This document shows positions 50,348 to 64,000 of a stretch of 64,000 nucleotides of DNA, one piece after another. The notes below the pieces were generated by a model. That model saw only the letters and a list, made by a program, of their open reading frames with translations, ran no database searches and was not told the DNA's origin. The stretch's first letter is position 1; each line of letters opens with the position of its first letter. Location: positions 19,776,370 to 19,840,369 of the forward strand of contig NC_045140.1 of NCBI RefSeq assembly GCF_008831285.2. The letters run 5' to 3'. Origin of the DNA: Nymphaea colorata. Its lineage: Eukaryota; Streptophyta; Magnoliopsida; Nymphaeales; Nymphaeaceae. Both the position numbers and the translations under genes were made by a program.

Positions 50348-50645
50348 TTTTCAAAGGACCAAAGCGACATCCCAAATCAAGATTCGTCTGAGAGAGGGAA
50401 AAAGCACTCAGAAACAAAAACATTGAGTCAATGCATGTAGGAATATAACAAAAAGCATAAATCTTAAAAGCAACCATTTAAAATTACCGCTAAAAAACTT
50501 CTCCAGCATGTAACATTTCTTCGCAAGCAACTCTCCTGCCTCTTGTGGCTTCTTCTCGAAGACCAACTGGGCTGCAATTCTTCGCCTCAGTGAGCTTGAT
50601 TCCAATGCAATAGTTTCCTGAATAGCACCCACTGGCCCAATCGAA
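50343..50645 (-). pseudogene. Truncated duplicate of exon 1 of the 48-kb gene
   Basis: About 300 bp nearly identical to 47777-48080, including the 3' part of exon 1 and the start of intron 1 with the same donor site. It encodes RRRIAAQLVFEKKPQEAGEL and CYMLEKFFSGN. Relative to the parent it has a 9-bp in-frame loss (three residues), a 6-bp gain and a small loss near GGCCCAATCG. The start codon, first half of the exon and all downstream exons are missing, so it cannot make the protein. Confidence 0.88.
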
Positions 50646-50669
50646 TGATGTATTAGCAAGCTGATGCGG

Positions 50670-50722
50670 GATATTATTTGGATCCGAACGTGGGTCGGCT
50701 TGGGTAGTAGTTTCAAACGGTA
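50670..50722 (+). repeat. Left arm of an inverted repeat upstream of RPL5
   Basis: Positions 50687-50722 (36 nt, core GGGTCGGCTTGGGTAGTAG) are the exact reverse complement of 51341-51376. TATTATTTGGATCC precedes it. Confidence 0.85.
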
Positions 50723-51317
50723 AGATATAGATAGTGGCAGGAATATGATACGCTGCCACGCTATTCGCTAGCGTTACTTAGCAATATTCAATTAGTCTTC
50801 ATTTGAGATCGATAATGGCGAAACTTGAGTTTAGACACTAAATATGTTGCACAAGGCTGCCTATTAGGAAGAAAAAGATTAATGTTTACTGACCCGAATT
50901 TTTCTATGCATCAGTAAATACCTGTTATATATATAGTGATTCACTTTGGATCGAACTTCAGATTCTGTTTGAAATTTTAACGTGAAAGAAATAGAAAAAG
51001 CATATCAGACTTTTCGAAGGCATTTCGGTATCTATATGATTTAATCGGAAAACCCTAACCCTGTCATCAGTATGCATGTGAACTTAATTTTTTTTTTTTT
51101 TTTTAGCAAATCCGATTTCTTGACATGTTGGATCTCGCTTCTGCTCACTCTCTAAATATTACGGTTCGAATAAACTGAGTTATGTTAAGAAGTAATAGCG
51201 AGCAGAGTATCTTAGAATTGATAGAGAATTTGATGGTCACTTGCCGGATGCACCACGGCCGGTTTGTTATCATTTTATGAATGAACTGAGTTGGTGAACT
51301 AAAATGAAAGGAGATCC

Positions 51318-51376
51318 ACGTTTGGATCCAAATAATATAGTACCGTTTGAAACTACTACCCAAGCCGACCCACGTT
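51318..51376 (-). repeat. Right arm of the inverted repeat, abutting the RPL5 promoter
   Basis: Positions 51341-51376 are the exact reverse complement of 50687-50722. The flanking GGATCCAAATAATA (51324-51337) also matches the other arm's flank, but on the opposite side of the core, as if a roughly 50-bp unit were once tandem. Confidence 0.85.
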
Positions 51377-51384
51377 TAGGGTTT
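51376..51384 (-). promoter_or_regulatory. telo-box in the RPL5 promoter
   Basis: Read on the minus strand the site is AAACCCTAA, the plant telo-box typical of ribosomal protein and translation-factor promoters. It lies 112 bp before the RPL5 start codon and directly adjoins the right arm of the inverted repeat. Confidence 0.65.
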
Positions 51385-51495
51385 GCAACCCTTTAGACCC
51401 TTACAAGCGTTTTTGGCTTGGAGGCTTCCGCGGGAGGTGGAAAGGAAGGACCAAGGGGGAAGAAGGTTTCTCTCTGCCCCCTGCAGAACGTGGAA

Positions 51496-55218
<3,723 letters not shown>

Positions 55219-57404
55219 TGAAATAGGAATTTTCTTATTCTTTTGAATCTGTTCTGCCTTCTAAGCACTGCTGTTTATGACTGAGCCTTTATAGATGCCC
55301 TCTTCAGATGATTTTCATTTTTTGTATTTAGGTTTAAGGATGTGGTTTAGTGGGATTATGCATCCTAATTTTGTTTAGACAATTGTACCGGAGAATGATA
55401 CGGTCTTTTTGGTTGCTGTTACATGACTTTCATCTGGAGCCGGCGCTTGATGTCTCTTTTGCTTTGAATTAGATTCCCAGTTTTCTGGGAAACAATGTCC
55501 CAGTTTTTCGGAGTGACGACCCTTTCTAGGTCTTTTTGGATTTTTAATTTTCCGTTGGGAAAGGCAAAACAATGCTTTAAGAAATAGAAAAATGGAAAAG
55601 TAAGCTAATTTCTTTTCTGATAACACGATTAATACTTTGGCTTCTGAAGGCTTTTAGTCGAGGACCACTTTTTCTTTTTTCCCGTCCGATCCACCGTTCT
55701 TCTCGCGATCTGAGTGGGGTGATGATCTCTTCTTGGTGCGTTTTTACGGTCGCCCTTGCAACTGCACAATATTTTAAAGAATAATCTCACTTTTGTGCCG
55801 AATGGTGTGCCTAATGCGGCAACGAAGGAGGTTGGAGCTCTCTAAGCTTTGCGATGTTTCGCCGGGGTTGCATTTTTGTGGTTTTTTGGCATTATTTGGG
55901 GTTTTTTTTGAAGTGACCTATTCATATGTAACGCTTTTTATGTGCTTATGAGTTCTGGATTTGCATTTTCATCTTGAAACCCTCTTTTTTTTTTGTTTAT
56001 TTCTTCAACGGATTGTTAGTTGTTCTTGTGTGTTAAATATCTACGACAATGCTGGATTACTTTTGTGAAACATATTAAAGACCCAACTGTCTGAGAGCCG
56101 GTTCAGCTATGTGGTTTTTAAGTTATTCCTTTTCATGAAGGTTTATGAAACAAAGGTAATGCTTCTATGTGGCTTATGTTAAAGTGGATGCCATGATTCT
56201 TGAAGATGGTATCGTTAAAGTGTCGTATAATATGAATGCAAGCTTAAAAGCACCTAATTTAGCATATGGTGATACATTTGACATGAAAAGAAAAAAGAGA
56301 GATTCGTTGAAGATGGCCAGTGCTACAATTAGTTGCTGCATTTGTACAGTTAGAATAAAAAGTCTCCCTTCTGTGAGTCGATCCTTGGGACCTTGATGGG
56401 GTTGGCACAATGGGTGCAGTGGGAGGCAGTAAGTGACCAGTCTCGGTTTTAAATTTCCGGGGCATCGATATGCAAGTTGAAGCAGACTGTCTTAATCAAA
56501 ACACGAAAAGCAGGTCTAAACCCTATGAGTAATGAGGCAAAGGGTGTTTCGGTCCTCTTGTTGGTCTGTAGGACTAAACACTCTTTTGCTCACTAGACAT
56601 TCTAATGGGGCTATAATGAAGGATCAACTTCCTCGATCAATTTTTACTGCACATCCGCAAGGGGAGCTCCCATCCTGATCAAAGATCAATTAAGAAACTA
56701 TGGCACCAAAGGTAATTGATATCTATGATAGGCTAAAAACGTGAATTTGTTCAAGTGAGCATCAATTTAAGCTGCCAATGGCAATGCTTCGAAACGTAGA
56801 GATGAGGATGCTATCGCTTGCCGGCCGGAAACTATCTTAGGAAGAACCACCCAGAACAAGAATTGGGTGAGAATGGGCGGGCAATTGGCACCCTCTGGTT
56901 TGTGCACCAGCCCTACATAATGACCAAAATACTCTTGATCATAAAAGCTAGGGCACATGAGAGCAAGGGTCTACCTGAAAATGTGAGAGTTGAGGTGTCC
57001 TGAAATGATAGCCGAAGGTTTTATGATTGCACTACATAGCACCCTGAGCGGTGTACTGTAGTGCGAATGGCTTGGTTACTGATAGGTGGCTGGTCACCAG
57101 CTCAAATGGCGTGGGCCTTTATCTCTTGTGCCAAATGGGGAGGAAGCAATGCAAGAGCTGATGTCTAGCAATGGGCCGTAACTCAGGCACCGACGCAGGC
57201 TTAAACCCCGTGTGCAGGAAAATGGGTAGGTTCTTTCGCTCTCACAAATTGCAGTAGATGGCATCAATAAAGGGACACAAGCGTATCATCGCTTGAAACA
57301 TTTCCTGTTATTCTGTTGAAATTATTCTTCGTGGTATGTGAACACTCAGTGTGGTTGGACGATTAATTAGCGCAAATGTCAATTTTGCTGAATCACCTGT
57401 AAGG
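55219..57404. other. Intergenic downstream of RPL5
   Basis: It holds the RPL5 3' UTR and no confidently recognised gene. A 75-codon frame at 56169-56396 (plus; contains VKVDAMILEDGIVKVSYNMN) is intact but has no family I can name. It could be a relic exon or chance. The stretch 56990-57240 has retroelement-like GC-rich sequence without motifs. Confidence 0.4.
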
Positions 57405-57775
57405 GTTCATCACAATTACAACGGAAAAGAAACCTCGGTTTAATTATTTAGCATGTTCTCTGTGATATGGTGTAATGTCGTCTCGGTTCCATTCCATCCT
57501 CACTTGTAGAAAATAGCCATTCAAAGTTCGAGGTGTTTGTAGAAATGACAACCGTTCCCTCCTTTCAACATGGAGTTCCGAGGGATGTAGCATTAACTGG
57601 CAGACTTGTCAAAATTTGATCGTTAATTCGATTTTCATGGGCACCATTTTTTTGAATTGTAATCGGTGGATGTAACTAAAACGCAAATGGGCATGTGCAT
57701 GCTGCTGGAAAATTTATTATTTAGTAGGCTTTCTCTCTCTCTCATGACTCTGTGGAAGAGGGCTTATTAGTCATT
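57405..57775 (+). repeat. Dispersed repeat, second copy
   Basis: It carries the same ordered blocks as 49830-50347, in the same orientation, 7.5 kb away. Several small insertions and deletions show the copies have diverged. Confidence 0.65.
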
Positions 57776-57969
57776 CAAGACTCCCCTACTTTGAAGATGG
57801 CTGAGACTGCAGCTGGAAGGCATTTATGTAGTAGAAAAGTGTGTGGCCGTAAGTCCATGAGACTGACAAATCTGAAACCGAAGAAAAAGTGACCAAACCC
57901 CTCATACTGCTGACGAAAGCCGTCCGACTTCGTCGTGGCGTGCTAACATCGCTTGTCAATGGACCAAGG

Positions 57970-58041
57970 TAGCTCCTGCAACTGCAACCCAGGGCGCTGC
58001 AACAGAATAGCTCCTGCAACTGCAACCCAGGGCGCTGCAAC
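57970..58041 (+). repeat. Two-copy tandem repeat, period 38 bp
   Basis: An identical 34-base unit (starting TAGCTCCTGCAACTGCAACC) occurs at 57970 and 58008. The perfect match suggests a recent event. Confidence 0.9.
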
Positions 58042-59825
58042 TTTCTGTTGCCTAAAATCCGTTTTTGTTGTTCAAGCTGGGACCTGTCACATGTCTTATC
58101 TACAACTACGATAAAAGTTTCCGCAAGACTAAATGTTGTTCTAGCCAACTCTGATAGGAGGAGATGTGATCTAGTTGCTATATTTGAAAAGAATCTGCTC
58201 TTGAGTAATGGGGAGCCGGGGACCTAATTTGCACACAAGATTTTGATAAAATGCATTCTTTGAATTAGAATTACATGTACCAAGGGCTTCAAATTCTTAT
58301 CAAAGTAGCCATGTAGATTATATCTACATTGTTAAGGGTAATATTATCTTAAGGTCTTAATCCAAGAGGTGTTTCTACTTAGCAACAAATCTTTTCTGGA
58401 TCTCAGTTATTGATTATGCTTAATGAAGTTCAAAGTGGTTTGCGGTGGTTTATCGATTGAATACTTTATCAGATTCAGATGATCTGCGAGGAGGTTGAAT
58501 CACCACGGCAAGACCAGCCTGCAGGTTGCATAATGCAACCACCCTTGTGCAGTTGGTTCATGGTTGGTGTTCAAGTGGTTTCTTCAAGCGAAGATACACA
58601 TCCATAAGGCATCAATCATGTAGGCATTTGTACGTTAGCTGTAACAAAACGATAGGATGACCTCATGAATCAAGCAAGTTGTGGCCAACTCCATGACTCT
58701 TCTTTTCATGGCATGTGATACAAAACCAACTCACCGCCACTGGTATTTTGAACTGTTTGCTGAACTTCATTGATCATAATAGTTGTTCGCATTTGAATGT
58801 TTGGTTGTGGACGCAGCTCTGGACCATGAGGGCAATGGGAAGGGAGGCAGAGCTTCGGCTCTCATTTGGGTGGTGGGATAACGTCCCACTTACCCAAATA
58901 ATTCGGTGGTGTATGTCACAATTATTCTGTATGGTGTCGTCCAGAAACAAACAAGTGAGTACCACCATACCAAGGAATCACCATTGCCGTGAAAGGGAAG
59001 ATGAAATGAAACGCTTTACTTTTAAAATTTAGCTAGTGTATTTACAAGGCCGTCGGTGTAATCAAAGTTTCTATCTTATAATTTGATTGCACAGGTTTCA
59101 AAACACATTTTGCTTTACCGAGCAACTACAGAAGACACCAGACGAGTGCTTGAACGAATGGATACAGATAACGCAATGTTTGGAGATTCGAGAGGGAGAG
59201 TGGATCTGTGACTGCCAAGTATCCACAAGGTAAGCAAAAACACAAGCTGTACAGAGTACGATCTCTTACAGGGGCCGGCACACAGGCGACGGAAATCAAA
59301 GACTTGAAAGCCTAGAAATCAGAAAAATAAATGAACTTGTCTTTCCAGACTGTCATGTGGTTGTCTCTGCTATAATTTCTCATTCAATCGGTAAAATTTC
59401 AAGGAGAAGACCAAATGATCAATCGCCAAGACGCCAACCACTGCACGTTTCTTCAAGTTCTCTTGATGATAAGCTCATCAGAATGCAGCCTATAAATTCG
59501 CTACAACTTAAAAGTACCTCTGTTATTATTTTGTTTCATTTGTGCAACTGGGTAGAAAAAGAATTAATAGTTTGCCAGTTCCTTTATCATGTTTCATCGA
59601 ATTTTGCAGCTGGAAACTCACCTTATTACACAGCTTATACATTGGTTTCTGCACAACCCCTCTGTATATAGATATAATATAAATAAAATAAATCGTCCTA
59701 TTGGGAAAAGACAAAAATTACATCGATGATTTACGTACAAAAAGGGTTCCCAGCGGCATCGGTGCATGTTCTGCTGGATGTATACGATATTTTGGTGATC
59801 ATTGAAGAAGAAAGCTGGAGATGAA
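58042..59825. other. Intergenic and formin 3' flank
   Basis: No gene was recognised. The part nearest 59825 is presumably the formin 3' UTR; on the minus strand AT-rich TTTATTTTATTTATATT sequence lies near 59670-59692. Confidence 0.4.
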
Positions 59826-62800
59826 TCATGAAGAGGAACTCCCACCGTCATCCTCACTGTCTGTCCATCGCCTCTGGAAGGCCGGCGTAGGCATCATTGG
59901 CTGGAGGGTGGGGTTAACAGGAACCGGGAAATGGCGCCCAGAACTCACCACTGTCGTCCGCCCCTGCATGCTCCCGACCTCCTTGCATACTCGGTCAAGA
60001 ATATCAAGGAAGTCGCGCACTATGACAAAGATGCGAAATGGGTGTGCCTCTTCACGAGCTGCATTGCCATGGAAGTACTCTGTTATCTCCTTCACAAGTG
60101 AGAGAGCAACGCTTCCCTCAGCACGGATCCTCAATATCTCCTCCTCAGCCTTGTGCTTGAATGAAGACATTGATGACGCAAACAGTGCATTGGCCGCGCA
60201 ATCGCCAGCAAGATGGACAGCCTCAGAGATCTTCTCAAGGCCAGAGACAAGCTTGGAGACGTAAGATTCAAGGACAACAGGGTCCATGGAGGCAGCCTTC
60301 TTAACATTGGCAAGCTCCCCAGAGAGTCCTGCAACCATTTTAAGACCAAGCTTACGAGAGTTGTCAGCACCGGTCGCCTCAGCGGATGTAGCAGAGTGGC
60401 TATCTATGTGTGACCCCTCATAGCGGACAATCTCTTGGACAACAAAGTGGAGGAGTGTGGTCTTCCCATCGGTGCCTTTGACATCGACAAGCTTCAGGAG
60501 GGTGTCCAGTTTGAAGGCATGCGCATCACCACGGTTGGTGCCATCATTCATCCGATTGCCCGTCTTGAGTACAGCTTCAAGGAGCTTGAGGAAGAGGCGG
60601 CTATTCCGCAGTTCCTCACAGGCTGCCTGAGATTGGAAGCAAGTTATAATTCATATGATATTGAACGCCCGATCCCTTGAAGCACTACTTGTAAACAAAT
60701 TCAGTAAATCAGATGACTTGAAACTAAACGCAAAGATCTTTGGGTTGTTTAAAGAGTGTCTTCAAAGGCATTACACGATTCAGGTTCAAGTTCTGATACC
60801 ATCCTGCCAACTTTTAGATGATTGACAGGTTGTGATTTTCATTGATGTTCTTAGTTTTATTTCAACATCTATCCAAACCAACCACATATCCATCGATTTT
60901 GTCATCGTGCGTGCGTGTGTGTGTGTATATATATATACATATCTATATATAAAACTTTCTAGTGTTCGAGAAGAAAAAAAGGGCCTAGAATTGGCAACCA
61001 TACCTCAAGCGTTTTGAAAGATTTTCTGAGATAGGCAATCTCTGATTCAAAGTTAGCACTGTAGAGCATGGCCTCTACCCTTTTGAAGGCAAAGGGTATA
61101 TCAAGCACAGCCTTAAGGAATCTCTCAGCTGCCCCAAGCTTGGAATTTTGTCCTTCAGTGTATCCTTTCAATTTCACTTCTTCCTCTTTGGTCGGCGCCA
61201 TCTTTTGTAACGTTTCGAGTAGCTCAGCGCCTAATCCATCCGTGTTACCTACAATACATCAATCAATTTATGAAAGTTCAAAACCACAGATTCATGGCAA
61301 GATGAACCATTTTATCTACATATGCAGGCCAAATTTATCATAAAGAACCCACTGCTCACGAAGTACCTCTAACAATACCTTGCATACAATACTGAAAATA
61401 CTCGAGACAAACCTAAGCAAATCCTGTTCCTAATCTTGCCAGATTACTTGATTTCCAAATCAGAAGATACAAAGAGAAATAATAGATAACTGAGCAATAC
61501 TAATGCTCTGTCACAGGCAGCTTCCCTCATGGACAAGTTATAACATTCAAGACCAGTGTCATAAATATCGCTGCATATCAACCGATATCGGTCCATAAGT
61601 TGTATTGGCGCCTCCCCGCAAGTCCACAATGAAGCAGGGCCGGTTCATGCCCTTCCAAATACCGGCATTACGATTCAGCCTCGTAATCGCCAATATTCCA
61701 ACAAAATAATAATGAAAGACAAATTCGTTTGATTAAAAAATGGCCGCTACGGGTTTCTGACATGAGTTAGAAACTGATGCTTGTAACAACTCCCACCTTC
61801 TACAAGCGCTTCACAGACTTCCTCTTTTGTCACATTGAGGGCTCTCAAAAGGATTGCAATGTTTTGGGATTTTTTTGGATCCAGCACTCTGTTCTCCTGA
61901 ACTGGTGATGGAAGAACCACCCGTTTGCTTGTCTCTTTTGGAGTTGTATCGGTGGCCTTTGACAAGAAGAGAGTTTCAATCATTTCTTCATTCAATCTGC
62001 GAAAACGAAGGTACGACACACAGGCAAAATGCCCATCAGTTACGCATTAATACTGCCATCAAATTTCTACGGGATACAGTAAGAAAGTATATGAAAAGAA
62101 ACTCCCATCAAACATTGAACTATTAGAAAGGCGGCAAGTGAAGCAAAGTCTCGCCGGTTAATGCTGGCAACAAAATCTACACGATACAGTAACAAAGACT
62201 ACGATAACGAATTCTCATCACAGGGGAAACGTTGTCCGACCTTTCTCAGAACAGCAGATCAATCACTAAATCACAAGCGCAGAGCATGTCTAAAATTTGG
62301 GAAGAAGGAAAAAAGGGAGAAAGCAAATTTGGAAGCCAATGAGGGGAAAATTAAAGTAACCAAGAAGCATAATTGTGGAAGGTTCTTTGCTTACTGGAAC
62401 GAACTAGACTTTAATTGGTCCCACACCATTGCTCGATCTGAGCTCGCCCGCACCTTGTCCCAATGTAAAGGCTTTAACTTCGGACGAGGGGTCTCGCCAA
62501 GTTTTTCGGGGGACTTGTTGGTCTCTGGTGAGTTTGGCTTGCTCTGCGGCTTGGTTTCCGGCGAGCTCTCTGCCTTCACGGTATCCGGACTTCTTCGCGG
62601 GCTTACCAATGGCGGAGGTCTGGGAATTGGCCTGTCTGGGTTTGACGGTGGAGTTGAGGATTGCCAAAGACTACCCTTTGGTGGTGGTGGTGGAGGAGGA
62701 GGAGGAGGAGGAGTTCGGCTGGAAATGACGGGCTGCGTAGGTGGGGACGGCGTCCCAGAGAATGACCTTCTTCCAGATGAAGCAGCTTTTACCGATGATC

Positions 62801-63854
62801 CTTCGGAAGGAGAAGACGGCAGAGACGGCAAAGTAAACTTTCCGTCCCGCGGCAGATGGAAGGATGGAGGCGGAAGCTGGAAGCCAGCATGGCCAAGGAC
62901 CTCGGAACCCGTGGATTCCCCTCCGGAGCCTGGTGAAGGAGGCGTGGAACCCGCCGGAGACGTCGATTTGGAAGATGGGTAGGAGGGGGTCGTCAAATTC
63001 GAGGCCCCAGAGTCCGGCCTTGCTGGGGAGGAGGCCTGCAACATCCGTCCGGAGGCAGATTTGGTAGCTGGACTCTCCTTGCGGTTCCTGCTCGAAGAGC
63101 CCCTGGGCGAGTAGAATGACTCGCTGTCGTCGTCATCTGTCGACTCCAGACCGGACTCCGGTCTGCGGCATTGGCGGGAGAGAGGCGGGAGTGGAAGGAG
63201 CTCAGGGCTCCGACTGTGGAAGCTCAGCGGAGAGCCCAATTTTCGGTTGTTGGAAGGACTAACGTTCAAAGCATCCTCGCCCTCCGTTCTCCGAGTGTCT
63301 ACGACGGTGCCCAAGTAAAGGACTTCCGAACCGTTGGCGACTGCCACCTTGGTGGTGGAACCCGGATCAGTAGCCGGGAAGAGGCGGATACTAGCGGATC
63401 TGGAAGCCTTCTGGTCGTACTCGCCATAGGATCTCCGTCGCCGAAGCAGAAAGATGCCGGCCAGTAGAACGAAGAGGGCGAAGACGCTGATGATGACGGG
63501 GATGATGACCTTCGCATGGTTGGGGCTCTTTGCGGAAGAGGTTGGTCGGACGACATTGGACGGAATAGTAACGGACGGGATGGCGGCAGGAGGTGGATTG
63601 GTGGTGGGAGTCGTGGGCGTGGAGGTCGCTGGGGTGGTGGGGTTGAGAGGGAAGAATGGTGTTGGAGTGGTGCTGGAAGGGGGTGGGGGGGAGGAATGGG
63701 TGGTGGGATCGGCGGGGAAGAAAGGTTGGTGGAGAGATCTCCTGCTAACTGCGGCCGGAGTGGCACCGGCGGCGAGGTGTTGATTGGTGAAGCAGGGGAA
63801 GAGGCGGAGGAGGAAGAAGAGAAGGAACCTCAGGTGGCAAGGGAAGGTTGGCAT
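59826..63854 (-). CDS. FH: Class I formin (membrane-anchored FH2 actin nucleator)
   Basis: Exons: 63854-62395, 61996-61797, 61248-61004 and 60626-59826, in phase, 901 aa. The order is a signal peptide (about residues 1-28), a Pro/Thr-rich extracytoplasmic stretch with extensin-like SPPPPS, one membrane span (about 115-137, [21 protein letters not shown]) with a stop-transfer RRRR, a Ser/Pro-rich cytosolic region, FH1 with an 11-proline run, and FH2 from about residue 455 ([20 protein letters not shown]) through [60 protein letters not shown] and [19 protein letters not shown]. Class I plant formins nucleate and bundle actin at the plasma membrane or cell wall interface. The FH2 domain looks complete. 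The exact paralogue number cannot be given. Exon 1 is GC-rich compared with flanking DNA. Confidence 0.95.
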
Positions 63855-64000
63855 CGTTCAGGTGACGAGGAGGAGGACTGAAGATCCTCAAGATCCTCGT
63901 CAATGGTGATGATGGTAGCCCCAGCGGGTGGTCGGTAGAGAGAGAGAGAGAGCTGGAGTAGGGAGTTGGGCAAGTGTACTGAGGCAGTGCCTCTGAACCA
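63855..64000 (-). promoter_or_regulatory. Formin 5' leader region with CT repeat
   Basis: On the minus strand a CTCTCTCTCTCTCTCT tract (63952-63937) precedes the ATG by about 85 bases, as in many plant leaders. The promoter itself lies beyond the window. Confidence 0.5.

Noticed and set aside
62161-62982. 273-aa plus-strand frame, glycine-rich
   Set aside because: It is the reverse strand of formin exon 1; the glycine run is the complement of the formin proline run.

Overview
This is nuclear DNA of a flowering plant. It is AT-rich, with intron-rich genes split by GT-AG introns of up to about 5 kb, plant-only gene families (MLO, class I formin, DOMON-cytochrome b561), (GA)n leaders and abundant non-autonomous transposons. 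The species cannot be named from the sequence. No prokaryotic, organellar or viral block was seen.

Layout. Positions 1-12304 (minus) hold a nine-exon plant gene of unknown function whose 3' end is off the left edge; its introns carry a complete 457-bp TRIM retrotransposon nested in an older repeat. Positions 12305-15565 are intergenic, with a 141-bp tandem array and an intact tRNA-type SINE. Positions 15566-15979 (plus) hold a small unrecognised ORF. Positions 18455-25706 (plus) encode an MLO protein in 14 exons. Positions 27963-30375 (minus) encode a DOMON plus cytochrome b561 protein in 4 exons. Positions 33727-40673 (plus) encode a HAD class IIA hydrolase in 7 exons. Positions 42937-48195 (minus) hold a plant-specific protein of unknown function, with a decayed Ty1/copia element in its first intron. 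Positions 51496-55218 (plus) encode ribosomal protein uL18 (RPL5) in 9 exons. Positions 59826-63854 (minus) encode a class I formin in 4 exons.

The genes do not form a pathway. They are ordinary, separately regulated plant genes. For the seven spliced genes I joined exons by checking splice sites, codon phase and family motifs by eye; phase closes at every junction except the tentative last exon of the 42937-48195 gene.

I found no convincing new biological system. The most notable items are the minimal TRIM element and its nested insertion, the SINE with long target-site duplications, a partial duplication of the first exon of the 48-kb gene at 50.3-50.6 kb, a GC-AG intron, an in-frame 105-bp duplication in exon 5 of the first gene, and a hairpin-carrying repeat family present in several copies.
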